From Muscardinus avellanarius (taxonomy: Eukaryota; Chordata; Mammalia; Rodentia; Gliridae), in NCBI GenBank assembly GCA_963383645.1, contig OY726561.1:23950795-24014794 (forward strand): a stretch of DNA of 64,000 nt, read 5' to 3'. The notes under the pieces were generated by a model that saw only the letters and a program-made list of their open reading frames with translations, made no database searches and was not told where the DNA came from. Both the position numbers and the translations under genes were made by a program. Shown here piece after piece: positions 11,529-22,544 of this stretch (its first letter is position 1; the number at the start of each line of letters is the position of its first letter).

Positions 11529-12908
11529 TAGGTTGTTCTTTCTCAATAATATTTAAATAATTGTTGACGTGTACTGAGTATCCATACATATAAGTACAAA
11601 AAATTTAAACCCCAAATCTACAATAGGAAGCAGAATGTTTTCTCCCTTTGTTTTATACCATCTAATGTGGTGCTATTGAAAAAAAAAAAAACAGTAAATT
11701 AACTCCAATGCTATATGTAGTTTATATTAAATAATAGCTACATTAATTTCCAGTTACAAAATTTAAAAAAAATTCTATGTTATGCCAAAATACCTTGAAA
11801 TAATTTTTTGACAGGTAGGAGACTTTTCCAAAGTGAAAATCTAGGGTTAGGACAATAGGGAAACGTGCTCAAGGTTACAGATCTCTTTTGTGGTAGCAAG
11901 TGATTCAAAATCTCATTTTTCTCACTTCTCCGCCCCATCTTCTGCCTCTTTTATTCTTATAAACAAACTCTGATCGTGGAAAATACATCAGTTTGGCCAA
12001 GGTCAGAGTCATCTCACACTTTGTCAATGAACCCGTTCTGCAAAGGGGAAGCTTAAGAAAACTGTAACCCTCCCTGTCACTGTGAAAGAAAAAAGAAAAC
12101 TAAGATAAAAAGAAGTTATATGCCTAAATACGTTATAAAATTCCTCCCATTTTCCCCTCAAATGCCAAAACTAAAAGTACTAGAAAAAAAAAATCTTGTT
12201 GTGCTTGCTGGGCATGAAAAAAGTCAAATGGAAATCTTTGTACTTTTCTCGTTTTCATATATTTAGTTGCAGGCATTTTAGAAACTGTCTTTTATGAATC
12301 AAATGTAATACTGAATGTCAGGTACTTCTTTATTGTGGAATCAATACCTTCATAAAGAAAATGAGATCAAAGTATACTGACCCACTTTTAAAATGAACGA
12401 TATTTAGAGAAGAAAACAAAGGAAAGGGAATGGCACATTTCAAACTCAACTGACAGAGCTATAAAGAGCTTTAATGAAGAAAACAAGACAAAGCAAAATG
12501 TGCACAAAAGATAGTAAAAAAAATTAAATGGCTCTAATTTTCTAAGAAAATTTTTTGCAAGTTAAAGCCTGAAATAATTATTTGGCAAAGCATTCAAAGA
12601 GATGAGAAAAGAAACTAAAGACATTCTTCTTTTTGTTTATTTTTGTAGTAAATTATAAGGGTCCAAGTTTCATTATGTTTTGGATTAAATGCACAGTCAG
12701 CTTAAACACATCTCATAAAAGTACTCTAGTAGAACACTTTCAGTTCATTTCACTTGTCATAGAAATTATACTTCTATCAAACTTCTCTTGAAAATGCTGA
12801 TCTTCACGGTCAGATTCTTCACCTACATCATCAAAAACAATAAAGACGTTTATTTTTTTTAACATAGGTTTCTCAGTTTTTCTTTAGAGAGGCTTTTGTT
12901 TATTTTTA
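11529..12908. other. Non-coding DNA, possible weak MIR trace
   Basis: The text near 11840-11900 (GCTCAAGGTTACAGATC) faintly recalls a MIR core (CCAAGGTCACACAGC), too weak to call. Nothing else recognised. Confidence 0.4.
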
Positions 12909-12909
12909 A

Positions 12910-12965
12910 TTTTGTTTAATACTTTTATTGGTGTACTGCAATTATACATTATATGCTTATATAAT
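12910..12965 (-). mobile_element. L1 3' terminus fragment, antisense
   Basis: ACTTTTATTGGTGTACTGCA is the reverse of the L1 end that reads TGCACCAATAAAAGT at 42937-42951. Confidence 0.6.
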
Positions 12966-12992
12966 ATTTAAATGTTTTCTCTGGAGTGAATG

Positions 12993-13066
12993 TGTGGGTC
13001 ATAACTTATGTTACGATTTCATATGCTACCATGTGGGTCGTAACTTACGTTAAGATTTCATATGCT
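12993..13066. repeat. 39-bp tandem duplication
   Basis: TGTGGGTCATAACTTATGTT is followed 39 bp later by TGTGGGTCGTAACTTACGTT; both copies run on into GATTTCATATGCT. It lies at the 5' edge of an MLT1 LTR. Confidence 0.9.
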
Positions 13067-13385
13067 GAAACTATATGTCCCATGTTAATGGTATCGGGGG
13101 GTATGATCCTGGGGAGATGATAAGGTCATGAAGGTAGAGCCCCCATGAATGGAATTACTGCCTCATGTGAAGGAAGGGAAAGATTGCATTTCTCTTACTT
13201 CCCCCATGGAAGATAGGACAAGGAGGTGATCATCTGCAGTTAGAAAAATAGCCATCACCAGATTCTGGCCATGCTGACATTCCATCTTGAAACTTCCAGT
13301 CTCCAAAACTGAGAGTGAGAATTCTCTATTTTTTAAGACACTGGGACTTTGGTGCTCATTATAGCAGCTCAAATTTGTTGAGAAA
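13050..13385 (+). mobile_element. MLT1-type MaLR solo LTR
   Basis: The order of blocks follows MLT1: a CATATGCTGAAAC start, AAGGTCATGAAGGTAGAGCC, CACCAGATTCTGGCCATGC, CTTCCAGTCTCCAAAACTG, then TTATAGCAGCTCAAAT. An ancient ERVL-MaLR LTR with no internal region. The 85-residue minus-strand frame at 13163-13420 is a shadow. Confidence 0.8.
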
Positions 13386-13410
13386 ATATTCAAATGGGAT
13401 TTAAAATTGA

Positions 13411-13585
13411 AGCTGGGCATGGTGGTGAGTGCCTATAATCCTAGTACTTGGTAGAGTGACACAAGAGGACGGTAGGTTTGAGGCCAGTCTCAGCCAAATG
13501 TAAGACTCTTTTTTAAATGAAAAAATAATGGCTGGGCATGTAGTTCAGAGGCAGATTGTCTTTTGGTTCAATCCTCAACACCAAA
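13411..13585 (+). mobile_element. B1-dID SINE, old
   Basis: AGCTGGGCATGGTGGTGAG, CCTAGTACTTGG, GTTTGAGGCCAGTCTCAGCC, then GGCTGGGCATGTAGTTCAG and TTTGGTTCAATCCTCAACACC. Confidence 0.85.
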
Positions 13586-13636
13586 ATCACCAAAATCATC
13601 AACATCATCATCATTATCATCATTATCATCATCTAA
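13586..13636. repeat. (ATC)n microsatellite at SINE tail
   Basis: Imperfect ATC/ATT trinucleotides directly after the SINE ending. Confidence 0.9.
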
Positions 13637-14160
13637 TAAGACCAACATATATTTAAAACTTGTGCAATTATTCCAGCTATCTTGTTTTGGAACAAAGTAG
13701 AATTTGACTTTAATCTTATGCTAATTATTCACAAAGTCACCAAATGTATATGCCAAAACTTCCCCGATGCTGCAGCAAAATCAGGCTTATCCGTGGGTCA
13801 CTAATGCCATTTTAAAGTTAATAAACACAGGTAGATCCAAAAGCCTCTAACTCAAAACTCACTATTCCTCAAAGGAAGCTACACATAAATCAGATCTTCA
13901 CTCAGCATGATTGCAACAAAATCATCATATCTTCTAGGGTTATAGCCTATCCACACCTTCCCACAGAGCTTACCTATCTAGCTACTCTGCCACCAATACT
14001 TATCAGTTCTGTCTACCTCAACCAGCATTGGTTAAATTGAATTTTGAACATAAAACAAAGTCTATCTACATGTGTGATGGATTTTTCCCCAGTACTAGAA
14101 TTCAGGTATGACTCAGGTAAGAAAATGTGGTTATGTTAGCAATTGTTAAAAAGAGAATTC
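13637..14160. other. Unique non-coding DNA
   Basis: No gene or repeat recognised. Confidence 0.5.
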
Positions 14161-14362
14161 AGCCGGGTGTGGTGGCGCACACTTGTAATCCCCGTGCTTG
14201 GGAAGATGAGACAGGAGGATCTCACAGGTTCAAAGACAGACTCAGCTACTTACTGAGGCTCTGAGAAACTTAGTGAGACCCTGTTTCCAAATGAAACAGA
14301 AAATAGGTCTGGAAGTATAGCCCAGAGGTAGAAAGCCTCTGGGTTCCACCCTCAGTACCACC
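14161..14362 (+). mobile_element. B1-dID SINE, full length
   Basis: GCCGGGTGTGGTGGCGCAC, GACCCTGTTTCCAAATGAAA, then GGAAGTATAGCCCAGAGG and CCACCCTCAGTACCACC. Flanks AAAGAGAATTCA and AAAGATAATTCA are a target-site duplication with one mismatch. Confidence 0.92.
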
Positions 14363-14848
14363 AAAAAATAAAAAATAAAAAGATAATTCAGTCTCATGCT
14401 GCTACCATTTATAAACACAACAAGCATCACCATCATCAACAGACATGGCTCTGATAGTTTCCCTGCATCGATTCTGTGACAAATCTCTTTAATTTAAATT
14501 TAGTAGTATCGAAATTGATTGGAAGGAGAGAGGAAGCAAGGAAAAAAAGTGTTGGGTTGACCCAAACTCACTGTAAGGATTCCAGGTTTTCTAGAAGCAA
14601 GGTGGCGGCTCATACTCTTCACCTTCTGCACTTACCAGATTCTGATATCCTTAAAACTTCCAGCTCCTGGTCTATCTAGAGCTGTCTTTCCCACTGACCT
14701 GGGTGCCAAGATTAAGTCAGATGAGACCACTCTTCATTTGACACTGAATTTTAAAGCAAATCTTCTGATGTCTTTATATTTATCATATAAATTCAGTTTC
14801 AATTAATGTGATTTATTTTAAATTCAGTATAATATTTAAAATACTAAA
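14363..14848. other. Unique non-coding DNA
   Basis: The short frame at 14476-14679 shows no domain. Confidence 0.5.
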
Positions 14849-15047
14849 GCCAGGCATGGTTGCGCTCGCTCGTAATCCCTTCATTCAGGAGGCTGAGACT
14901 GGAGGATCGCGGTTCGCGGACAGCCTCAGCTACTTAGTGAGGCCCTCTGCAACTCAGTGAAACCCAGTTCAAAATAAGGAATAAAAAATAGGACAGGAGG
15001 TATAGCTCGGAGGTCGAGTGCCCCTGGGTTCCATCCCCAGACCCGTA
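14849..15047 (+). mobile_element. B1-dID SINE, 'GCAACTCAGTGAGACC' subfamily
   Basis: GCCAGGCATGGTTGCGCTCG, GGATCGCGGTTCGCGGAC, CTCTGCAACTCAGTG, then TATAGCTCGGAGGTCGAG and CATCCCCAGACCC. Flanked by AAAATACTA on both sides. CpGs are well kept. Confidence 0.92.
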
Positions 15048-15099
15048 AAAAATAAAAAATAAAATAAAATACTACATTAGAAACTACCAATGATGCTGT

Positions 15100-15290
15100 A
15101 TCATAGAAAGAACTATGGCCAGGGGATCAGACAATTTTAGTTTTATTCCTGGCTATGACCAAAGTTTTTGACCTTCAGTTAGTTACATAAGTTGTCAATC
15201 AGAGTTTTAAGGTCTTTTTCTGTAAAATATGAGTGATAAATCTTGCCTTTCAAATGTTGTGGTTATAAAGAGGGGAGAGAGAAATATACT
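15100..15290 (+). mobile_element. MIR, ancient tRNA-derived SINE
   Basis: Shows the order of a MIR core: loss-of-match head, ACCTTCAGTTAGTTACATAA (cf. GACCTTGGGCAAGTCAC), TCTTTTTCTGTAAAATATGA (cf. CTGTAAAATGGGG), then GTTGTGGTTATAAAG. Mammal-wide and old. Confidence 0.6.
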
Positions 15291-15604
15291 TGAAATTCTG
15301 GTCATGTTACATGACCTATGCATTTCTGTACTTGACAGGGTTGGACAAAAATCACCCCACTATTGCTCACCACTCCCTCAGGCCAGTGTGGTGAAGAAAT
15401 TGTTGGATAGCAGTTCCTAAAACTTGACTAAACAGTGGGTTTGTATGGGTATGCTGTAAGCTTTTAGATACGAGTCTCTTCATTCCTCCATCTGAGGTTA
15501 ATTGACAAGTGCAGTGAAAATAAAAATCAGAAATACAACCCGTCTATAGCACAAGGAGGGGCTTATGAAAATGCTGCCTTACTTAATGGACCACATTCAT
15601 TTTA

Positions 15605-15606
<2 letters not shown>
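15291..15606. other. Unique non-coding DNA
   Basis: The short frame 15229-15420 overlaps the MIR and is not coding-like. Confidence 0.5.

Positions 15607-15642
<36 letters not shown>
15607..15642. repeat. (TG)n microsatellite at SINE tail
   Basis: About 17 TG units ending in the TGGTA of the adjacent minus-strand SINE. Confidence 0.97.
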
Positions 15643-15643
<1 letters not shown>

Positions 15644-15866
15644 TAATGGGGATTGAACTCAGAGCCATTCTACCTTTGAGCTCCACTCCAAACCTGATTT
15701 AATTAAATTAATTAATTAATTTATTTATTTATTATTTTTTGGAAATAGGACCTTGCTACGTTGGTAAGAGTCTCACTATTGCTGAGGATATCCTCGGACC
15801 TGCAATCCTCCTGTCTCTGCCTCTCAAGTCCTAGGATTACATGTGTGTTCCACCATGCCCACCTCA
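15641..15866 (-). mobile_element. B1-dID SINE with expanded (TTAA/TTTA) linker
   Basis: TGGTAATGGGGATTGAACTC, CCTTTGAGCTCCACTCC, a TTAA/TTTA linker, GGACCTTGCTACG, GGATTACATGTGTGTTCCACC. Confidence 0.85.
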
Positions 15867-16354
15867 TTCATTGCCATTTAGCAGGACATATGGATGGTGC
15901 ATTATGGCTGAGAAACAAGACACAGATTATGTCAGTGGCACAGATAATGTCAATGATCTTAAAACTTGATAGTCATCTGTTAACTTTATTAATTGGAAAC
16001 TTCATATTCACCCTGAAACTTATGGATAGCCTTCCCCAAGAATATGTTAAGAAAAATAATTAAGTACTTTGATCTGTATCTTAAATTTATAATTAAATTT
16101 AGATACAGATTTATAATACTGTAATATCAGCTGTAAAATCTAAATACTAATCTAATCTATCTTCATTGATACAGTAGTTGTAGTGGTAAAATTAAAAGCT
16201 TCATGAACTTAAAAACTAGCTTTAGTGAGTAACATTTATGAATGTGTCCATTAACAGAAGAATGAACGAACCAAAGGTGATATATATTCCTTCAATGGTA
16301 TATAATCCCACCAAAAACACCAAAGGAAATTTCTGTGTTCTTGGAATATATAGG

Positions 16355-16355
<1 letters not shown>
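15867..16355. other. Unique non-coding DNA
   Basis: AT-rich, no gene or repeat recognised. Confidence 0.5.
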
Positions 16356-16406
<51 letters not shown>

Positions 16407-16425
16407 TATATATGTATATACATAC
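16356..16425. repeat. (TA)n(CA)n compound microsatellite
   Basis: A run of TA units, then a short CA run, then a mixed TATG/CATA tail. One of the few arrays here without a neighbouring SINE. The three short frames over it are low-complexity shadows. Confidence 0.95.
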
Positions 16426-17135
16426 ATATAATAGAAATACATATTTCCATTTAATACAATGATGAAATAAAAAATAGAATATTAAAATAATAGGACAAGA
16501 GTAAATTTATACCACTTAAATTAATAACAATAGGTATGGACAGCTTTGGTTTTATTTTAATGATAGAGTATCCTTTGTATTATTAATACATTTGGAGGTT
16601 TCAGTGTAACATTTTCAAAACCATGTCCTATTGAAGGTTATAATAGTCATTTATATTTTTTGTGAAAATGCTGAGATTTCTATATCAGTGACTCTTCAAA
16701 ACTTTGATTTTGTAATCATAAGCAGTAGGCTCCCAATTCCTCTTCATTAATCCTCCAATTAATTATTCTATTCACTATATTTAGAAATTACCACTTATTC
16801 TTTAATTTTCCAAATGCCCATTTTAAAACTTTTAATGCTATGATTTTTAAAAATTTTTCAAGCTTAGAACACTGAAGTATTTCAGATCGCTAAATATCTT
16901 TCAAATTAACAAAGATTTCTCCATTGTCCCCACAAAATATAACAGATATTGCATTCTTAGCTAGACTCTGGTGTAGTTTCCTACCAATCCATCAAGAGAG
17001 GGAGGAAGATCTATCAGAATATCCAGCATTATTTTAGTCTTCTTCCTTTCTCAGTTCTTCTAAAATATTACATTAAAATCTAAAATATTAAAATCTACCA
17101 TTGACCACACAATCTCAATATTTAAAAAGTCAGTG
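16426..17135. other. Unique AT-rich non-coding DNA
   Basis: No gene or repeat recognised. Confidence 0.5.
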
Positions 17136-17322
17136 GAGCTGGACATGGTGGCTCACGCTTGGGAGGCTGAGACAAGAGGATCACACTGGTTCGAAGCCAG
17201 CCTCAGCTACTTAGTGAGGCTCTCAGCAACTTAGTGAGACCCTGTTTCCAAATAAAATATAAAATAGGTCAGGGGTGTAGCCCGGAGGTAGAAAGCCCCT
17301 GGGTTCTATCAACATTACCACA
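17136..17322 (+). mobile_element. B1-dID SINE with small head deletion
   Basis: GAGCTGGACATGGTGGCTCA, then CTTGGGAGGCTGAG with the usual TGTAATCCCCGCA segment missing, GGTTCGAAGCCAGCC, AATAGGTCAGGGGTGTAGCC. Confidence 0.9.
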
Positions 17323-18358
17323 CACACACAAAAGCACTGGATTCTTTACCTAAAACATGAAGACCATAATTATTAACATGATATTTTAGCCCTATATATG
17401 GTTATAATTCTCCTTTCAGCCTGTAATGACTCGTTGTACATAACTAAGCATTTTTCTCACTTTGACATTTTCTTCCTCTATTCCATCCCACTGGCCTTTT
17501 CCAGTCCTGTGTCAGTGCCAACTATTACTTCTTCAGTAGTAACTGTCTCTTATATTTATTTATCTATTTATTTCTATGGCCTTTTGACAGTTGTTGAAAG
17601 GCTTTTTCATAATGTTATTTAGCAGTGTATGCATTTATATGTTCTGTCCTCAACAGAATTGTCTAAAAATTGGTTTTATATATGTATATTGATATATATA
17701 CATACACATTAAGAGATTATATTATATATATATATATATGTAACTAAAAGATTTTATTATGGTATGAAATATTCTTTGTGGCAATTATTCATTATTACTG
17801 CAGCTACAGATTGCAAATATGGGGCATGTTTTTAAAGGTAATTCAAACCCAAGAATTGAGGAAATTCTGAAATTAAGAGACTAGAAAGTTTAGAAGTGCA
17901 ATTTTATTCCATAGAATATGAATACTTAAAATAATTCTTCAATTTCAGCACAAGTAACTCTTACAATTATAGAAGGTGCATTTCCCAGTTTACTGGTTTT
18001 ATTTTCATGTCTTAGACAAATATCAAATTTTTACAAGACATTTTTTATATTGTTTTATTGTTTGGTATTTGGCCTTTAGAGTGTTGTGCAGGGATTGAAT
18101 TTTATAAATACTCCCAAATTCTGTGAAATTTAACATCACCTTATTCCCTTGTACAAGACAATAACATCACCTTCTACTTTGCTTTTTTGTTTCTAAAAAC
18201 ACATTCACATTATTTCACTCTGTCTTCCACTCTCTTTAAATTTATAGAGCTTAGTTTTATGAAGACAATGGCAAAAATTATATATTTTAAGAGTAAAAAT
18301 AGAAAGATAAGAAGAGGACAGGATGTTTGTAAAAAAAAAAAAAGGAAAGGGGGGACAT
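17323..18358. other. Unique non-coding DNA with a short TA tract
   Basis: A short (TA)n lies near 17722-17740. The frame at 17398-17622 has no domain. No named repeat. Confidence 0.5.
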
Positions 18359-18688
18359 TGTAAGATGGCCAGTTGTCCCTCTGCACCCACAGACACGTGA
18401 AAACCGTCGGTACAGGTGCCATAAGTCTTTATTAGTTCAGCCCACTATTCCCGAGCAGCTCCCTCCCCCACCCTCGTGTCACAGGTGCGGGGTGGGGGGG
18501 TTGGTGTGTGGAAGAGAGCCTTCCAAGAGTGTAGAAGTCTCTGTCTCTTCAGATCGCCCAGTCCCCTTTTTATCAAAGGGGAGTGGTTTTTCGTGGGAAT
18601 CCCGGAGCTCCACAAGGTAAGGAGGCGGGTCTTCCTGCCTCTTGGCTTCCAGCCCTGCTCCTGTCCCATGGGGGCTTAGAACCTAACA
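18359..18688 (-). mobile_element. Candidate solo LTR (ERV2-like), minus strand
   Basis: A 330-bp GC-rich island in AT-rich DNA with TG...CA ends (plus strand TGTAAGATGG ... AACCTAACA). On the minus strand a TATA-like GATAAAAAGGGG (plus 18567-18578) precedes the polyadenylation signal AATAAA (plus 18428-18433), the spacing expected of a U3-R unit. No clean target-site duplication: left flank GGACAT, right flank GGCATG. No internal retroviral genes adjoin it. The short frames at 18205-18873 are shadows. Class assignment is by general appearance only. Confidence 0.55.
18428..18433 (-). promoter_or_regulatory. AATAAA polyadenylation signal of the minus-strand LTR
   Basis: TTTATT on the plus strand, near the middle-to-3' part of the LTR as read on the minus strand. 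Confidence 0.5.
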
Positions 18689-20257
18689 GGCATGACCTGG
18701 GCCTTGTAATATCAGAGAATGTCCCCAGAAGACATCCAGAAAATGATCATCAGGTAACAAAGGTCGCAAACAGTGCAGTGGTGAGATCGTGTTATAGATT
18801 GGGTAAGAAGATAAAAAAATATTTTCTTTATAAGAGAATCAAACCTGATTTGGCTTGTAATTATTTAAATTAAATAAATAAATTAAAATGGGTAAATAAG
18901 TTAGCAAAGGAAACATTGATAGAGTGTTTCAAAGTTAAGCACCCTCTATAATTTTCAAGGTTGAATAATTTATTCATATATAATTTACATTCTCTCTGCT
19001 CTTAGGAAATGATCTGACACAACACATCATAAAAGTCATTTCAGTATCTATTAGGTATTCATAAATCACACAAATTTCTTTTCAGATGTGAATTAGTGAA
19101 TTAAAATGGCTTTAGGTTGAAATCTGTACATGGGGACACAACAATTAAAATATGAGAAGCTCTCCTGAGTTTCAATGAGTTTCTGAATATTCTACATAAG
19201 AAATGTAATTGTAGTTATATTGTCATCATAATTCTATTCTTATGTATAATCTACTTAAGTTCATTCCATCCAAAAAATTACTTTTTAAAATTAGATAAAA
19301 TTCCATTCCCTTTGAAAGGAAAAAGTATCAATTCACAAAAGTGATTCTTCGGTTTCATTTTGACATGGAAATATAATAATAGTTTCTTATTTTATTATGA
19401 GCTACAGGGTCAAACTACTTGTTGAGAAAACACTGGAGTGAAAATCAAAATGTAGATATTTAAAAGGTACTTTACAAAATAAAATATTAACAATTCTAAG
19501 AAAAAAATCATAGAGCTCATTACACAAATAATGATACAAAACAAGAATACAAAAATATAAGTAATTTAATGGCATAACAAGACAATCCCATGAATATCAA
19601 CATCCTGTGCAGTTTTGATTCTGGAAGTCAATAGTGTACCAGTATTGGGAAATGGCCTAAACGATGCTTTGGTATTAATGTATTGAAAAATGAATTTGGA
19701 AAATGAACTTGGCAGAATCAAGAATTGGTTTCAAAATGTTAAGAGGCAGGGCCTGATTACTTCCAGGCATTCAGGTAGCTGTTACAATGCAAAGTACCCT
19801 CACTAAAAGTAATTAGCAAGTGGATAGAAGAATTAGGACCTAGAACCTTCACATTCTAAAAACAGGTTTACACAATAAATGACATCTAGCAAAAAGCTAA
19901 GAATTCCCTAAGACTACAGGTGGTGGAAGCAGAGTGTGGGAGGAGGGTACTGACCTCTGTAAAAGGGGAGCAGATACCAAGTAACCCCTGACTTTGTTAA
20001 TCATTCTGGTCCTAATAAAGAAACCTGGGCTTATATCTGCAGTAAGGCAGGAAGGTTTTTTGTGGTGAGCTAGAAATCCCCATAATCATAATCTCCATAA
20101 CCAAAACACAAAAGGGGTCCTGAAAAGAATTAATGGATGAACTTATACCTAGGTGAAAAGATTACTGGTAGAGCAAGATGAAGGATGTATCTATAAAAAT
20201 GTTCTGTATCCAGAAGAATTCCATGACTTCCTTTCAAGTCATCCCACTATGTCACCC
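18689..20257. other. Unique AT-rich non-coding DNA
   Basis: No gene or repeat recognised. Confidence 0.5.
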
Positions 20258-20451
20258 TGAATGCTGGGATTACAAATATGAGCAACCATGCCTGCTTTTC
20301 CATATTTAAAAAAAATATGTGAATAGAGTCTATTATGCCTTATGTTCATCATGGTAAGTTCTTAGTGTGAATCACTGTTTGACTAGGCATTTATATAGTT
20401 ACCACCATAATTAATAAATACCTCGCACTTCAGCACTTCAATCAATAATGC
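20258..20451. repeat. Direct duplication, copy 1
   Basis: Begins in the antisense head of a SINE (TGAATGCTGGGATTACAA) and runs through non-repeat DNA to AATCAATAATGC. Copy 2 lies at 21891-22083. By eye about 10 differences over the ~160 bp outside the SINE head. Confidence 0.92.
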
Positions 20452-20739
20452 TGGGTGTATAGCGCCAAACACCGAGAATATTCAAGATGAGATGTCTCAA
20501 ATATTGGAAAGAGTTTAGATCACTGGGTTCATAATGACAAAATTAATCACATTTCTCTTTCCAATATCTTTATTTTTAGGATGAATTCATCACTGTGTTT
20601 TTTTTATGATAGATGCTAAATTGAGTGCCCAGTAGCTACTGCATTCGTTTTTAATTTTGTAATTTTATAGGATGCATTCTATTTCTGGTTCATATAGCTA
20701 AAACTTATAGGTGAAATCATATAAAATATAAATAAACAG

Positions 20740-20940
20740 GCCGGGCGTGGTGGCGCACGCTTGTAATCCCCGCACTTGGGAGGCTGGGACAGGAGGATCG
20801 CATAGGTTCGAAGCCAGCCTCAGCTACTTAGTGAGGCTCTCAGCAACTTAGTGAGACCCTGTTTCCAAATAAAATATAAAATGGGTCTGGGAGTATAGCC
20901 CAGAGGTAGAAAGCCTCTGGGTTCCACCCCCAGTACCACA
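20740..20940 (+). mobile_element. B1-dID SINE, youngest-looking copy
   Basis: Near-consensus head GCCGGGCGTGGTGGCGCAC with intact CpGs and B box GGTTCGAAGCC; ID half GGGAGTATAGCCCAGAGG and tail CCACCCCCAGTACCAC. Target-site duplication ATAAACAGG at 20732-20740 and 21004-21012. Confidence 0.95.
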
Positions 20941-20961
20941 CACACACACACACAAAAAAAA

Positions 20962-21003
<42 letters not shown>
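20938..21003. repeat. (CA)n microsatellite at SINE tail
   Basis: Two CA blocks separated by AAAAAAAAATA, inside the SINE's target-site duplications, so the array arose from the SINE tail. Confidence 0.97.
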
Positions 21004-21006
<3 letters not shown>

Positions 21007-21012
21007 AACAGG

Positions 21013-21614
21013 CAGGAAGGCAGACAAAAATAATATTTTTCTCTCAGTATTCCTTACACACTTACTCTAGCTTGGTATGACTTTGCCTTTCATTTAACAG
21101 ATAATTGAATGCCTACTTATATGTCATAAAATAATTCAGAAGCATGGAGTGAAATATGTACTTTTGCTAAATAATCTATTTGATTATTATCCTTTCATGA
21201 TATAGCAGGTAGCAATCATCCTGACTGCCTTCATACAAGGTCAATTTAAAGCTCATTTTGAGATATTGAAATAAAATAAAGTATATTTGTTATATGCAAT
21301 CATTTTTTACTTATTTTTTTAACAACTAAGCATTTTGGAGCAAACAGTGACAAATCTAAATCCTTAGCTCCCAACAATGAAAGTATTCCATTATACATTC
21401 ACCAAATCCCTCCTTTCATATCTTTTGAACTTATTTTTCTTTAAAATAGTAGTGCTTCTTGGTTCCAACCACCTCTGCTGATTTAGAATTTTTCAACTTT
21501 CTTTTTTAGTAAGAATAATACTAAATAGTGCTAAAAATTTTCTATAAAAGTTGCATTATAAACATGATTTTTCTAAAACAAAAATTAAAAACGATTTTCC
21601 TACTTTTTTGTGTG
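21013..21614. other. Unique non-coding DNA
   Basis: No gene or repeat recognised. Confidence 0.5.
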
Positions 21615-21671
21615 TGGTATTGGGAATGGAACCCAGGAACACTGTACCTCTGAGCTACACCCTCAGCCCTA
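21615..21671 (-). mobile_element. B1-dID SINE, ID-like half only
   Basis: TGGTATTGGGAATGGAACCC, ACCTCTGAGCTACACCCTCA. Followed by a (TTTA)n linker and then a second SINE that appears to interrupt it. Confidence 0.8.
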
Positions 21672-21726
21672 GTATTTAGATTTATTTATTTATTTATTCA
21701 TTCATTCATTTATTCATTTATTTTCT

Positions 21727-21931
21727 CATACTGGGGATGGAACCCAGAGGCATTTTACCTCCGAATTGCACTTCAGCCCTATTTTTTTTAGTCTTTTTTA
21801 TTTTTGAAACAGGGTCTCACTGAGCACAAATGGCCTGGCAAAGTAGCTGAGGCTGTCTGTCAACTGGGATCCTCCGGTCTCTCCATGTCCTGAATGCTGG
21901 GATTACAAGCACGCGCCACCATGCCTGCTTT
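21727..21931 (-). mobile_element. B1-dID SINE, full length
   Basis: CATACTGGGGATGGAACCC, CTCCGAATTGCACTTCAGCC, GAAACAGGGTCTCACTGAG, then GCGCCACCATGCCTGC. Its 5' flank is the duplicated segment 21891-22083. Confidence 0.9.
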
Positions 21932-22083
21932 TCCACATTTAAAAAAATATGTTAATAGAGTCTATTATGCCTTATATTCATCATGGTAAGTTCTTAGAGT
22001 GAATCACTGTTTGGCTCGACATTTATGTAGTTACCACCATAATTAATAAATACCTCGTACTTCAGCACTTCAATCAATAATGC
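21891..22083. repeat. Direct duplication, copy 2
   Basis: Partner of 20258-20451. Shares GAGTCTATTATGCCTTAT, CATCATGGTAAGTTCTTAG and ACCACCATAATTAATAAATA. Homology begins inside the SINE head and ends at AATAATGC. Confidence 0.92.
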
Positions 22084-22544
22084 CTTCCATGGGAAGTAAA
22101 GGTAATTTTGTCAGTAACAGTTCCCAAGAAAGGTTGCAGACCTTTTTTTTTTTTCATATAAACCTTAAAAATTGGATAGTTTTCGAACTCACAGAAAGGA
22201 TATTACATGTAATCTTATGCATGAATCAAGATGAAATATAATGACTGTGGAGAAAGTAATCTCACATAAATACTTTGTACATTCGCGGTGGCAAATCATT
22301 TTCAGTCTTAAAGGAGAAGCAAAACACGCAGCTGATGGAAACATTCATTTTCACACTGCTATAATTTAGTCAAGAAACTTATGTTGGGATCTTTTTCTTC
22401 TTATGATGAAGATGATGGGTGACATTCTGAATATGTTCAGACATTTTTATAGAAATTTACTATGTGCTATGAAGTTATGGGGACACATTACACGTATATG
22501 AAAACCAAGTTTACCAATTTGAAAGTTATTTCTTTCATCAAGAA
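22084..22544. other. Unique non-coding DNA
   Basis: No gene or repeat recognised. Confidence 0.5.

Noticed and set aside
11158..11589. 143-residue minus-strand frame
   Set aside because: It translates a SINE and a (TG)n tract; it has a Thr/His repeat and no protein-like composition.
11840..11900. MIR core
   Set aside because: A single weak match (GCTCAAGGTTACAGATC) without the other parts of the element in order.
18351..18726. DNA transposon with GGGGACATT inverted ends
   Set aside because: Only nine bases pair, no target duplication is seen, and the LTR reading with TATA and AATAAA explains the interior better.
18445..18873. Overlapping frames on both strands suggesting a small gene
   Set aside because: Most lies within the minus-strand LTR candidate; no domain, splice structure or conserved motif seen.
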